From the NCBI GenBank assembly GCA_026929865.2, contig CM049405.1, forward strand, positions 24,477,001 through 24,541,000: a stretch of DNA of 64,000 nucleotides, given 5' to 3'. The translations under genes were made by a program, and so were the position numbers. This DNA is from Hyperoplus lanceolatus (Eukaryota > Chordata > Actinopteri > Uranoscopiformes > Ammodytidae). Positions 11,177 to 24,993 of this stretch are shown in pieces; the stretch's first letter is position 1; the number at the start of each line of letters is the position of its first letter. The notes beneath the pieces were generated by a model, which saw nothing but the letters and a program-made list of their open reading frames with translations, had not been told where the DNA came from and did no database searches.

Positions 11177-14100
11177 TAACTGACGACACCAATGAAACCT
11201 CAACATGCCAGTGACAACAAGTGCACAGATCAATGGGTTGCGTTTAATGGCCTGAGAGCTGAAAGAATGAAGGAGTTGGCATAACCATTTGTTTTTCCGT
11301 GCTGTCACAGAATAGCACCACGGCCTAACGACATACTGTAACTAGGAATTCGCTGGCAAGTGCAGAGGCAGGTTGGGCTATTATTTGTTCAGCTTTTCTG
11401 GCCAACTCGCTTCTTCCAGAGAGAGAGCTGAGGTCTTGTAACTGTACTCCGGGGATCTTTGAGCTAGACCTTAACAATGTTATTGAGACAGTTTTCCTCT
11501 TTCACCAACAACAACCCATTGAACCAGCACACGTTAAAAGACTCTCGAAAAAGCGATAATAGAATCATTGTCAATGTGATTTCATGTGAGAAACTTAAAT
11601 GGATCAGAGGTTTAAGAATAAACAAATTGATTTATTCACATATGCTAGTGATAAAGATTACATTTCCTGAGAGTCTTTGGTAATTAGATCACCTTGTAAT
11701 GTCTTCAGATGTAAGGTCAACATGCGCTAAGCTTCATTAGTCAAAACCCATGTTGTTCCTACTATGACAAGTCGAAAAAGTGTTCAACATGAGCTAAATA
11801 TGTTCCGACTTTGGTGAACATTTGGCTTACTCTCTGGTCTAATGACTAGAAATGGAGTGCAAAAAAACAATCCAGAGGTCAAATTCACACTGACCTCAAG
11901 TTCATTTTCAATGCATCATGAAAACTTATCCTCTGCCTCTATCCCAACTTAGGATAAAGGGCGGAGGATTTAGCTTTGTTATACAACCTTCTGAAAAAGA
12001 TCAAACAACGCTACCACTGTAGAGGAACAATCCTTGAATGTTAAATTAGTTCCTGCTTTCAATTCAAATTGAAGGCCAAAAGAGTTCTAAAATGCTAATT
12101 TCATAAAAAACTCACTGCCAACAGGACGCAATGCAGCTGTCCTGTAAGAATCACAATGTAAAAGTTTTAAACAAAAATGCCCTTGATGACACATAGGCTA
12201 CTGGGAAGTTGGCTCATAATGCTATGGAGATGGCTGATAATGCTAGAAGACTCATCAATGAATGCAGATCAAACAGCACTAGACACAACACAAGCCTTAA
12301 AAACAAAGCCCTATTCTCACATTCTAGCTGTGATGGTGATTGACGTGAGAAAAACAACTTTGGCAAAGTTAACTAGCATAAAGAAGTTGAGTGGTAGTAT
12401 TGCTAGCTAACTGTATCCCAAAGATGGTATGCATATTTGCAGAAAAAGGCTCTGTGCAAAATGTTGCTTTAAATGGATATCTTTAGAAACCTAGCTGCAA
12501 ACAAGGACACAGTGCTCGTTTTCACAACGGAAAAAGCGGTCAGTGTTAATCTAAAATGTCCTGGTCATAGGTTTACATTAATGAACTCCCCAACAGGAGA
12601 AAGGAGCCTCTGCCATCTTTAATATCTGGTCAATTACTCTGTATTCATCTCCCTTGTTACCCCAAAAAGCCTTGTACAGATCTAATGTATTTAAACCTCA
12701 GTATTTGCCATGTTGGTCATGAGCAAACATATAAAGACAAGCTGCAGGTAACTCTCTTTGAACTGCAGGGAAGTTGTCTTACTTATTGTGATTCTGCATG
12801 GGCAACAATATTTTTTTATGAAGGTGGTAATTTTTTTTATATGTATACTGTATAGGATTGCATACATTTCTTTGCTGCAAAAGTGTTATACTTACAACAT
12901 TGTATATGACATAACGGGTGTAGGCAAAATCAGACCTTAGAGAAAAGGGAAAATTGGACTTGCACTCGTGCACACAAACACAAATGTCTATCAATGTCTG
13001 CTGGATTTGTCAATAGTCAACCATTGGCTAGCATGTTAGCCATAACAACTTTATAAGGTCAACACAGTAAACAATAAATGTTGTGTTTATAGTTTGTTAC
13101 ACTGCCATGAGGTGGCCACATGCAATTAATGCAGCTTTAAACACCAGCGATGACCCTTATTATTCTGCTTGTTAAATCTCATGAAAATCAGATGAAAAAC
13201 CTACAATTAAATGCAGTATATCCCACTAACATGCATTGACCATGACATATTCCTCTATTACAATGAACACAAACTGTTGTTAATTTTGAATACTGTATAT
13301 CCCATAAAAAAAAAACATTAACTTCACAGTCGCACCAAACTACTAAACTGTGTTGAACATATTCCCCCTATACAAATGCACTATACAATGTTTAGGTTTG
13401 CTTAACATATAACTAGTGTCCAACTGAAGTCCTGAGCCAAGATTTATTTCCTTAAAAACAGGTGGACATTGGGCTACGGGTAAAATGATTAACACAGTAT
13501 TGGTAAGGGATTTGGTGAATATGGGAAACGTGAATTAACAATTCTACATTCCATTTTTTTTAAAGAACTTTGAAAATGCAACAACATGCAGTACCAATCG
13601 TTTGGTGTTTCCTTTTTATCCATCATTTTGTAAATCTAATTTAGATCAACATGCCTCAATTATTGCACCTGACTTGGCAAGGTGGCTAAAATCTCCCACA
13701 GTTAGTGGCTCATTTAATTTTGGAACACATTTATCAGTCAACTAGTATGAAATAACATTAGTTCTGCAGGTATGGTTCTCTGTACACTGTAATTGCACAG
13801 AAAGGTCGTTGACTTTATCCATGATGGAAGGGGGGCAATTTAGCTCACCGGTAGTGCGCATACAACCTTTTACCTATGTCCTGTCTAGAGCCCTGTAACA
13901 TGATGCCAGTTTGAATGAGACTGTGAGCAGCATCAGTAATTCTATAATACATTGCAAACTGCTTCTTTCTGCAGGGGGCACCACTTCATCTTAACAAATG
14001 AGTCATGAGTATACCCCTCAGTTTTGTTGTTTTAGGTTTTTGCTTGTGTTTTTCAGCTTTGCATTGTTTATGTGCATACAGCGTGTCTCTCTCAATGCAA

Positions 14101-14357
14101 ATGTTTTGAGCAGCAGCAGTGTATTTGCCTTTGGGGGCCACCACAAGGAGTTGATGTCCTGCATTTGTCTTCACCTTAGTGCTGTTAGCCTTTTGTCTCA
14201 GCGGGGCTCCATTCTGATTGGTCCACAGAGTGGTTCTGTAACCTTTCACCTGTGGTTTGGTAAAGCAACTAACTGGCTGAATGCAAGCAGCAGGGTAGCT
14301 ATGTGAAGGTAGAAAAGACTCACACCTTAAGTGCTTACAGTGAAAAAAAACCAGAGG
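11177..14357. other. AT-rich intergenic DNA
   Basis: More than 3 kb with no coding, RNA or clear transposon signature. Opposite-strand open frames at 13986-14381 overlap and show no motif. Confidence 0.5.
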
Positions 14358-14752
14358 CTGCATTCCAAATCCAAATCGCATACTCTCCTTTTTCTATTCT
14401 ACATACTACAGCTCATGAGAATAATCTATGATCTAGGCATCCAATTGGGACATACTTTTACTTATTTACTTCATCATAACATTGCGCCTTGATCTTTACT
14501 CTTGCTTATATAACCGTCTTATCTGACGTCACTTTCGGTGCAGACTGGACTGTGGGTCAGAATTGCCCAAATAGCATTGTGATTTCTACAATAAAAATCT
14601 CGACCAGATGTTGTAGGGCATTTGGGACATTTTTAAGCATGCTAAATCTGCCAACAAAAATTGAAACATCCTAAATATTTACCATAACATAACCATTCCC
14701 TAAACCATTTATACCATACTAAATAGCAGGGGAGTATGGGGATTGGAACACA
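14358..14752. mobile_element. Short TIR repeat, copy 2 (family shared with 9944-10202)
   Basis: Begins CTGCATTCCAAATC and ends GGATTGGAACACA, which pair as imperfect inverted termini. Internal blocks appear in the same order as in copy 1, with about 135 bp more. No TSD was established. Non-autonomous DNA transposon relic. Confidence 0.55.
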
Positions 14753-16880
14753 TGGAGAGTGTGGGTACAGCTACGAGTAAGTAGGCCAGGCTTTAATGGT
14801 ATAGGTAAAAACAGGAAGGGAAACACTGAAAAATGCCAGAGGGGACTGTACAAAAACACTATTTACATGTCATTTGTTTTCACAGCCTATTGTATCACTA
14901 AAGTAATGCAACCGTCATGAGGTGACTGCCTATTTTCCCTTGGCAGAGAACATTTCCCAGTTAACATGTCACTTTTTACCGGGGGCTGGGATTTGTGTAA
15001 TGTTGCAGAGGGGGGTTATCTTATCTAGTGTGGAAGCTGTGCAAGCATTTTGGGATCAAGCCAGGTATCTGAAAACCTAACATACCAGTGTTCATTCTTC
15101 ATTTAGATCGGTAGCGTCATCAATCTTTTTTTTTTCTTTTTTCACATAGACACATTGTCAGCTTGTTGATGATCCTGTTGAGAACAGACAGACAGGAACA
15201 GACAGTGCATGTTTTTTGCATACTAATGTGGCCATAGCACAGGTTTCTCTTTACCTCAAGTATTTGTGTGGGATTTTTTCCATGTGAGTATATTGCGTAC
15301 AAGGAAAAGGAAAATTAACTAAAGACACTTTTGTAAACCAAGGGTGTACTCTCAAGTGACACACTGTCGAAAAAGCATGGTGATTAGGCTAATAATTTTT
15401 CCTTGCAGTCTCCAGAAAGTTTGTTATTGTTTTATTATACAGTCTCTGACATTGCTTTTAATCCCCATTATCTACAGATTACCTCATTTGAAAACTAATT
15501 ATCTGGGTATTCCCCTCCTCTTTCTACCTTGGTCAGGGAATTATGTCAACATCGAAAACTTTTATTGGTACATAACGCACTGTTACAGGCAGTGTTTGTG
15601 TAATGAATGGGAGATGGAATGGGGGAGCAGAGCTCAGAGCATTGTTACATACGCCCATAGATAGCACAACTATGGCACTGAGTGAAAAGCTAATTGAATC
15701 CATTAGTTGAAACAATTGATGCTTTATGGAACGCAATCCCAGAGCACACACATCCTGGCGTCAGACACCGCAATCAAAAAATAATCTCCCCCCCATAATC
15801 CCCAATTAATATATCGTAAATATGGCACAATAACAGACATAATGCCATATCGCAGACAATCTGAACTTAATATTAAAGGTCAGATTTAAATGCAATAATC
15901 ACAATTATATGTTGCCAGACATACCTAGCCTACTAACCATTTCATATTAAGGTTATAAAACTACTTTTAACATTAAAGCTATTTAAATTAATAAACATCA
16001 GAACACAATTAATAATGCAGGGTGGTGACTAATGTTATGATAACTAACTCTATATATTATCAACTGAATCTGCAGTTTCCCTAAACTCTATTGAGTTTTC
16101 ATAACTTTCCTTTATTTATTTAAATTTTTACTGTTGCTAATTGTCTTGGTTTTACTACATGAAACAATAATATATAGATGTGGTACAGTCTTACTGCTCT
16201 CAACAGCTCCATGTTTAAATGCAGCAGACAGATGTTTTCAGTGAAAATGTTCAGATAGACCAACTTTACAGCACCTGTCCAGCGCAGATTAATCTCTATA
16301 CCACTCGGTCGAGTTGTGTTTTTGCAGAATAAAGAAATATTCCACTACATATCACTGTGTATTTAAATAGTATGTAGTGCACCAGCCTGGGAACTTTGAG
16401 CCCTGGAAACATTGATACGGTATCGATGCATAGACTGATAGCAAACATATTAGCCTTAGCAGCCTTGTAGCTGATGAATTAAATGTTAGAATTTCCCTTT
16501 GTTCCAAGTGCTCCAAAACAATCTCCTAATACAGCTTGAACAGCATTCATTAGAATGTATTCTTTGTTTACTGCAAAAAAGTCAAACTTCAATGTCCTTC
16601 AAGTAAAGGTCGACAAAGCCCTTAACTACTAGAACCCGGATTTCAGAAAACCAAGGCTTTCAAGTAATCTTAACTCCCCATATGAACTAATATTGAATCA
16701 AACCAACTGAAAGAAGCTTTAAACTAATTTTAAACCAAAAACATTTCAAAGTATAATATAAAGTATAACGTTTTTCATATAGCCTAAAACAAGTTTAAAT
16801 CCTGTCATGTCTATCTCTCATTTTTGTCTTTGAAGCAGGACTTGGACGTGAAGCCGAGCATAGGCAAAGGTTCATAAGGA
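14753..16880. other. AT-rich intergenic DNA
   Basis: No gene seen. About 15660-15910 looks single-copy, with TAATTG / CAATTAAT motifs, and could be a conserved non-coding element. This is an impression only. Confidence 0.45.
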
Positions 16881-17205
16881 GTTTGGCCTCTCGTAAATCT
16901 GTCGTCGCCGCGGCACACAGTAGAACCAGGGCCGGCCTCTGCTGATTTACACCCTGGTAGGGGGAATGATAGGCAGGCAGGCAGACGGGGCCGACAGCCT
17001 CTGCTCCATGTCTGGACGTCACCGCAACTGCACCGAGCGGGCAGGGGAGGGGCGGGCTTGTGCTGGGGTTAGGTATAGGGGGGCTCAGGGTTGGGCTCCA
17101 CTTGAGACTGTCCAGGGAGAAGGAAACACAAGCCCCACAAAAGCCCCCTTCAGCACAGTACAAGGCAGAGACGGAGAGCCGCGGAAAGGGAAATAACGCT
17201 GCCTT
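16881..17205. other. GC-rich patch in AT-rich surroundings
   Basis: About 320 bp clearly richer in G+C and CpG than either flank, including CGTCGCCGCGG, a GGACGTCACC CRE-like site and GGGGAGGGGCGGG. It might be a small CpG island or regulatory element. No TATA box, exon or splice pattern is evident. Confidence 0.35.
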
Positions 17206-17284
17206 TCCATCTGCCGAGTAAGGCTGCAGAGGGGCTGTGCTTTGAAGCTAATGTTAACTGATCTGCTTATGGGAGGATTGTTTG

Positions 17285-17459
17285 TGCGTGTGTGTATGTG
17301 TGTGTGGGGGGGGGGGGGGGATCGGCGTTAGATTGTGTAAATGTGGGGAGTGGGACCTTTATGTGGGAAGTGTGGGAATCTGTCTGGGTAGGTGGGAGTG
17401 TGTATGCGTGTGCATCCACCAGGGAACGTGTGTGTTTGAGTGTGTGTGTGTGTGTGTGT
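17285..17459. repeat. Short GT runs with a poly-G tract
   Basis: Interrupted GT at 17285-17306, a run of about 15 G to 17321, and a second GT run at 17438-17459. Confidence 0.9.
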
Positions 17460-17986
17460 AAACAAATAACAAGAGCAAACTTAAATGAATGTAGTGATGT
17501 TATTAATCATTAAAATGGAGAACACATTTATCTAAAGCTTAGATAAAGCAAACTTTGTTTTACCGATAATGCAGTCCTTGATATGAATGCATGCAGCAAG
17601 ATACTTCTCATTTTCAGGTAATATATTAATCATTCGTAAAAGGTGGCCATGTTTATGTGTTTATAATAGTTTAGTTATAAGTTAAAGTAATATGATCCCT
17701 TTTTGAAGGAAACAAAGGAAGTCTCAATGGGCACAGACAGCTCCACTGCTGCAGTGAATGGAGTCCCCCTGTCTGATATGTACTGTAGATATATCGCGCA
17801 AGGATTCAAGTCCCCTCTTGGAAATGTCTTCAAAATGAAAATCACATTTCAAATTATATTATGTGAATATGCACCCTGTACATGTGTTCATAAGCAGCAG
17901 ATGCTTGTTGATTTCATAGTTGTGTGTGTGTGTGTGTGTCTCTGTCTGTCTGTCGGTTTACAGGTACTTGTATGTATCCTCAGGCG

Positions 17987-17992
<6 letters not shown>
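17460..17992. other. Intergenic sequence, nothing recognised
   Basis: A short GT/CT run at about 17920-17955 only. The long open frame here owes its length to neighbouring GT repeats. Confidence 0.5.

Positions 17993-18075
<83 letters not shown>
17993..18075. repeat. (TG)n microsatellite
   Basis: 83 bp of alternating TG. Confidence 0.98.
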
Positions 18076-18943
<868 letters not shown>

Positions 18944-19351
18944 ACATGCATATGTTCTATAGACTAATAGGCCACATGACATATCTATTTTTTACCATGT
19001 CGTTTTCAGTTAACACACAAGCAGCATTACAAGTCCCCCACATACACTTAATAAGCAGTGACAAGCTGAGCCACAGAACGGATAATTTTGCCTTTTAAAA
19101 CATTGTTTTGATCTGCCAACATGATTCATTTACTTTTAATGAGAACATCATGTCGAGATCAAAATCATTTTTCTCTCTCTTTCTCTGTGTATTTGTGTGG
19201 CGTTCTCATGTTCAGTGTGGATGAATATGCATCTCTTGACTGTGCAGTAACTATTCATGTTTCCTCCCACGGGGGGCGCTCTTGAGTCGTCAGAGAAAAA
19301 TATGGAGTGAGGGGGAATTTTTCGAAGACGGCAAAGGGCATATGACAAATG

Positions 19352-19352
<1 letters not shown>
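18944..19352. other. Intergenic sequence, nothing recognised
   Basis: No gene, RNA or transposon end recognised. Confidence 0.5.
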
Positions 19353-19426
<74 letters not shown>

Positions 19427-19449
19427 ACAGAGAGACAGAGAGAGAGAGC
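19353..19449. repeat. Compound (AC)n-(AG)n microsatellite
   Basis: About 70 bp of AC followed by about 27 bp of AGAGACAG / AG repeats. Confidence 0.97.
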
Positions 19450-19670
19450 ATGAGCCCGTGGCTGTCCCGATGCAGGCGGTGTGTAGCGTACAGTGGGGAG
19501 GGGCGCCGTCATTGTGCGCCACCGAGCTGTATTGTTTGGATGTGTGACTGTGTTGGGCGTGGATAGTTTTTCCCAGGGTCTGCCCTGCCAGTTGTATGGA
19601 GCCCTGCAACCCCGGGTCCAATACATAGCCGCTTCCTGTCATTCACAGCTGGTTCCTTCCTCTGTCCAAA
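19450..19670. other. Intergenic, GC-balanced
   Basis: Sequence between two simple repeats. Open frames on both strands derive their length from the AC array. No motif seen. Confidence 0.5.
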
Positions 19671-19690
19671 CCCCCCCCCCCCCCCCCCCC
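19671..19690. repeat. Poly-C tract
   Basis: Twenty consecutive C on the + strand. Confidence 0.97.
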
Positions 19691-21619
19691 TCCATCACAA
19701 GAGTAATCCATGTACTAATTCAACCCCCACTCCCTCTTATAATTATAGCTAGAGACCATGGATAGAGAGCTGGCAGATATTGTTCAGATTTTTCTCTGAG
19801 GCAGAGTAGTAAAAGTGTAGATGATAGTTTCACCCCCTCTGGCAAAGTAACAGTAAACTGACCTTTCTCTCGGATGTGATAAAGGTAGATTAGCAAGGTT
19901 CCTTAGTGAGTGCATTGACCTAAAATGTATTAGTGGAAGCTGTTACGGGCTGGTTAAAAGAACTCTTAAAAGTAAAGAAAATCTGACGTACTGCTTTCAA
20001 CCCCCTAAACTTTGAAAGAAGACATTTTCATCCTTCTCCAGCACAGACAACTGTCAAAGTTGAAACACACACATCAAATGTATTTGTGTATAACATAATA
20101 AAAATAAAAAATAAACTCTTCAATTCAGGTTCAATAGGATTTCACAATAATATACAAATAGAGATTAATCAGAGAATAAAACACTTATAATATATATTTA
20201 TTGGATAAACTGACCATAATTCCTATTTGAGTTAATTAAACACATGGTATTTGCAGACGAGTTAAAAATGTATGAGTTCAACAGGACATATTTTGAATTG
20301 AATGATAATTGGAACGCTTGATAGTTACTTTCATTTATTGAGTTTCTGAAAGAGGATGATCAGCATATTACATATATTATATTCATAATATACTGTACCC
20401 GTTATATTTCTTTCAAATTATGGACTCATCAGACCGCAGGAAATCTTATTAGAACGCAAATCAGACTATTTAATTTCTCAGATAGTTCTTAATTGAATCA
20501 TTTGAATGTGTTAAGTGTTTCTTCTCAATTCCAGAGAATTTATCTCTTTGACTTAACATTTCCACTGCTCACAAGACAACTTTGAATCAAACTTTGCTAA
20601 AAAAAAAAGTTTGCTAAAATCACACGTTGACATGTTGAGGCAGGAATCAGTAAGGAATTTTTTCTTCTTTTTTTAAGTTGATCCGGCTTAAGTGAGTTAA
20701 TCAGTAACAATCAGTGATATGTGAAGTGTGTGGATGAGTGAGATGCATTGTGTGATGTGGTGAGAGAAATAAGAATGGAGAAGACAAGGAAACCATGAAG
20801 GGCTTTCACAGTGCATACTTATATCACCATGACGACCTCAAGGGTTTATCTTTGTATTGTATGTATCACGCAACTGTATCCGTATATAAAATGATGTGCC
20901 TCACTAGATGATTATACTTTTATCGTATTTGGTTATACAGTATTTGGTTGTACAGTATTATCAATCCTTTTATTAAAGAGAAACATCGTTTTCGTCCATA
21001 TTCAAGTTGGTGTTTTGTAATGATATGATTGCCTTTTGAAGTTTACTCAGATTTGGAATTTTGATAATTGAACACAAAAAAGTGCTTTATGCTGCATCAG
21101 CAATTGTTCACCTGTCCAAACTGTATTAGTACTACAAATGACAAATAACTATCTCTTAATGCATGTTTGAACTTTAAACTAGACCGATTCAATTCCCTGG
21201 GGTAGCATAATTGTTGTGTATTATGTGTATAATTTGTGTATGAATAGGAATGATGAATTGTATGAATTAGAAGAACATACACTTTGGGTGACACTTACTT
21301 TCTGTTCAGCAATCGTCCGATACAATTGATCAAACTGTAATACTTTTTTTTCCAAAACAAGGGCTCAAGGTGAAAAGTGATCACAGCATGTCCTGCTGGA
21401 GTACAAAGTCAAACAAACGAGGAAAACATGACACTTTTTAATTTGCTCAACAAGGTTTCATAGAGAAATGATGCCGCTGGGATATAAGGACATTGTATAG
21501 CAGCTCAATGGTGGAACCACATCTCATTACAAAACAAATCAAAATGTAAACTAACATCCTAAAATGGTCTGGTTCCGTTCTGTGTATAAATTGTCACCAA
21601 TTTGTTATAGTTTTGAAGA
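19691..21619. other. AT-rich intergenic DNA
   Basis: Nearly 2 kb of AT-rich sequence with no gene. A TTTGCTAAAA motif is tandemly repeated around 20592-20620. Nothing else identified. Confidence 0.5.
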
Positions 21620-22081
21620 GGTTGACCCAGTGGCGGCTGGTGAATTTTCTTTTAGGTGAGGCTGAAATTTTATAAACCAAGCCCATGTAGGGGGTCTGGG
21701 GGCATTTTTTTTTGTGATTTTCACATAAAAATGAAGCATTCTGGTGCATTCTAACAAAATAATAAAGACAAAATAGAACATGTCCTTACAAAGAGAAATG
21801 GGGCAGGGGAACTAGGTTTTAATTTTTTTTTTAATTCAGCAAGATTAAAAGTGCAAATACATCAATAACAATTGAGAATTATACACATGTTAACATTCTC
21901 TCTCTCTCTCTGGCGTTAATCGGTATCACACCCAGAAGTACAAGCCTTCAAAGACTGAATAAGAGATATTAAAAGTTGAAATAAATCATCAGCAAGTGCT
22001 GGGAAACAAGTGATTATGATCACTGATAAAATTAATACATAAACACAAATTGTGACCATATGTCTTGTGTGCATCACACCA

Positions 22082-22252
22082 CCATAGGTTTGCAGAGAAT
22101 TATATATATATACAATATGCACACTAAACGCATGATACCAACATAGGTTTGCAGATAATTATTTACAATATGCACACTAAAGGCATGATGCCAACATAGG
22201 TTTGCAGAGAATTATTTACAATATGCACACTAAAGGCATGATGCCAACATAT
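22082..22252. repeat. Three-copy minisatellite inside the hAT element
   Basis: Three tandem units starting CATAGGTTTGCAGA, of about 59, 53 and 56 bp. Units 2 and 3 are nearly identical. The first carries an extra TATATATA. It is uninterrupted tandem DNA, not a CRISPR array, because there are no unique spacers. Confidence 0.9.
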
Positions 22253-22845
22253 AGGTGAGTTAGGTAAGTTAGGTAAGTCTAGCAGTAATCATACATGCTC
22301 AAAGTTTAAAAAAGCACTGCCTACTATTTTGAGTTGCACTACTCGTAGACTGTAGAAGAGGGGGGAAAGCTGCTACTACAACTGCTAATAGGGATGCTAA
22401 CGGACCACGGGCAGAGAGGTGTGTATCTCCTGCTCTGACCGCAGCTGGGAGGGACTGCTGCGCGAGGACCGGGCCGCCTGTCAGTGCTCTGTTACAGGAG
22501 AGGGGCCGGGGAGGCTCCCGCTGCTCGTTGAGAAGAGTTAAAAGTGATACTTGCCTTGGCGAAAAAGTCACCAATAACACCAGAAAAAAAGCTGGATTTG
22601 TCAATTGTTGCTGTTTTGAAAAAAAAGTAGCCAGGGGGGTTGAAAAGTCGCTAAATATAGCGACAACATCGCTAAGTTGGCAACACTGCTCGCGACTCAG
22701 CGAGCAACCAGTAGTAGATCCGAATGTTGTTGTTATTGTTGCCAGGTAACCAGTTACTGGGCACCAATGCCCAGCGCCCCAAACCCTCCGTTAAAACTGA
22801 ATGGCAATAGAAATTGATAGGGCCACTCTGAGTGATCGAGGGTTT

Positions 22846-22965
22846 GGGGTGTCGTGAACTGGCGCCCGTAGAAGCTAAATGAGTCAGTTTAGAGCTTGAA
22901 TTTGTGTGGGGTGTCGTGAACTGGTGCCCGTAGAAGCTAAATGAGTCAGTTTAGAGCTTGAATTT
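22846..22965. repeat. Tandem 62-bp duplication inside the hAT element
   Basis: Two head-to-tail copies starting GGGGTGTCGTGAACTGG. They differ at very few positions (GGCGCCC versus GGTGCCC). The near-identity suggests a recent tandem duplication. Confidence 0.93.
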
Positions 22966-23064
22966 CGCCATGAAATGTAAATACAGTGCCAGAATATAAA
23001 TTCAGTGTGCATTCTTAAGTACAATTAAATAGTTTAGTTGCCTCAAATTAACACACACAAAAAA

Positions 23065-23082
23065 GGGGGGGGGGGGGGGGGG
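23065..23082. repeat. Poly-G tract
   Basis: Eighteen consecutive G close to the right end of the hAT element. Confidence 0.95.
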
Positions 23083-23120
23083 TGCCCTAGCGCTATGGGC
23101 CAGCCGCAGCTGGGTTGACC

Positions 23121-24600
23121 GTTATTTTCTTGAGCTATTCCACTTTCCATTGATAATAAGCAGGCTTGAAGCAAACTTCCTGCTTCTATATATAGCATGG
23201 TAAAGCAAACAGTGGTATCTGTTGTGGCACTAGACATAAAGAATGGCATGTCTTACTCAGGACGTAGGGCCTCAGATAGGGGCCACTTTTCAATGGTCAC
23301 CCATGGGCGGCTCTCAGAACACTTCCCTGATGAACACCAAAGGACTGCCGCTGCAAAAACATACCAAAGAACAAAAACAGCCATGATGCATTTTCTTCAA
23401 AGTTAGGGTCAAATCAAATGCTGCTCTATACTATCAGATCATAGGGTTTGGATAAAGGGAGCTTGCCCAAGGTAACAAAGGTGATTATTCATAATGGTTT
23501 TATTGATCACTATGTAAATAATTGAGTTGCAATTTCTGACTTCCAGGAATATGACTGAAGAGTGCTGCTGTATTGATCATGGAAGCAGACTGAAATGTGT
23601 CAGTACCTATGCACAGACTACATTTCACCCCACTTCAGTGAAAAAGGAATAGAAGAAAACAATGAAACGTTGCTGGAATGGAGGCTTGCCAATTTGAAAC
23701 TAAAGCAGCAATACTTGGGTTGTTACCCATTTAATTGGACCTGTTAAGTTTAACAAGCCAAAGGATTGTTAGGCTACACATGCAGCTCTTAGCTTATTGG
23801 GGGGGTGGGTCATTTAGTGAATGTGACTCACTTTAGGTAAGGCTATAGGGAATAACTAAAAGTCTAAAAGTCAGTGATATGTCCTCTGTTAAGTGACACA
23901 AACCATTGTGTATGTGTGTTTTAAGGTTTACGCAATAGGGACCAGGGACCAGTCTGCCTACAGTATATACCTTCTGGTGGCTGTTTACCAAGATTGGCTC
24001 TACCAGCCTGTTGTGTGCAATGTGAGTTTTGTGGCCTCCAAAACAATTAGCACAGGTTCTGAGTTTAAATATCAACACCAGCTTAACTATAGCCTGCATA
24101 TAGTGACAATAATGATGTCTTCCATAACACTCTTTCATCACTAAATTCCAACAAGAAGATGACCCTGAAAACAGTCAATTTAAGGCAGGAGTGGGTAAGG
24201 GACTACTCTGAATGGCTCTAACCCACTTGAATATATCCAGAGAGACCTAGAAATGGCTTTCATCAGATGGTTCCCATTCATTCAACCTAACACAGCCTGA
24301 GAGGATCTGCATAGAACAATTGCAGAAAATCTGGATGTGCAATTGTCACATCAAATCATCAGCTCGTTTTTACAAACCACTTCTATTTTGTGGGCCAGTA
24401 AATACATTACAGAGTACATAGATAGGAGATTAAATACAAGTGGAAAGTGCTTAACAGCTAATAAGCTAACCCTAGCCCCAGCATCTACAGTCTCATAGTT
24501 TGCGCTTGGTGAACAGTGCAACTTGGTTTTAAAACTCACAGATTTAAACATTATGATTTTAGTTTAACTTTCTTAACCGTTGGCAAGTGAGGGAACAATG
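23121..24600. other. Intergenic DNA, nothing recognised
   Basis: No coding relic or repeat end. Open frames on both strands at 23833-24144 overlap and carry no motif. Confidence 0.5.
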
Positions 24601-24875
24601 GATACTTGGAGCAGCGGGCGGTATTGCACTCTGGTGTACTGCACTGTTGTGACAAACAGAGAGCTGAGCCAAAAGACAAAGACATCTACCAATTCTACCG
24701 GTCAATCCTAGTTACTAGGAGGCGGAGTCATGACTGAAAGAACTATAGATCGCGGGTACAAGCTGCCAAAATAGGTTTTCTCAGGAGTGTGGATGGCATC
24801 ACCTTTAGAGATAGGGTGAGAAACCCAGGCATTCAGGAAAGACTCTGAGCTGCTGCTCCTTTACTTCTTTATTTT
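24601..24875 (+). pseudogene. Relic of an RTE/Rex3-like LINE reverse transcriptase C-terminus
   Basis: Two short frames read like the C-terminal part of fish Rex3/RTE LINE proteins. About 24682-24711 gives IYQFYRSILV. In another frame, 24747-24848 gives RSRVQAAKIGFL followed by a segment ending FRDRVRN, and it stops at TGA 24846-24848. The frame change, missing intervening residues and early stop show it is dead. In the family this region lies downstream of the catalytic YADD block, which is absent here, as are the endonuclease and the 3' tail. Family assignment rests on remembered motif similarity. It has no link to neighbouring sequence. Confidence 0.65.
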
Positions 24876-24951
24876 TTCAAACAAATGTCGTTGAAAATCC
24901 AATAAAATCACCCTGAACACCCCTCCACAAAATACCGTTTATTTATGTCCA

Positions 24952-24993
24952 TGTGTGTGTGTGTGTGTGTGTGTGTCTGTGTGTGTGTGTGTT
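24952..24993. repeat. (TG)n microsatellite
   Basis: About 42 bp of TG with one TC interruption. Confidence 0.96.

Larger units (their letters stand above)
21620..23120. mobile_element. Complete non-autonomous hAT-type DNA transposon with 8-bp TSD
   Basis: The 1,485-bp body (21628-23112) starts CAGTGGCGGCTGG and ends CCAGCCGCAGCTG, giving near-perfect inverted termini. It is flanked by GGTTGACC at 21620-21627 and 23113-23120, the 8-bp duplication typical of hAT transposases. No transposase frame is present, so mobility would have required an enzyme in trans. The interior is patchy: AT-rich on the left with a three-unit satellite, GC-rich at 22380-22530, a perfect 7-bp hairpin (GTCGCTA, loop AATA) at 22647-22664, a tandem 62-bp duplication, and an 18-base G run just before the right end. 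The CAGTGGCGGCTGGTG start and TATAGCGAC motif match, from memory, a fish hAT family. Confidence 0.86.

Noticed and set aside
17800..17822. tRNA-like TTCAAGTCCCC segment
   Set aside because: No matching acceptor stem, anticodon arm or D-arm around it.
19148..19642. 164-codon minus-strand open frame
   Set aside because: Its length comes from reading through the AC/AG microsatellite; the ends have no family motif.
22082..22252. CRISPR-like array
   Set aside because: Tandem units are contiguous without unique spacers and lie within a eukaryotic hAT element.
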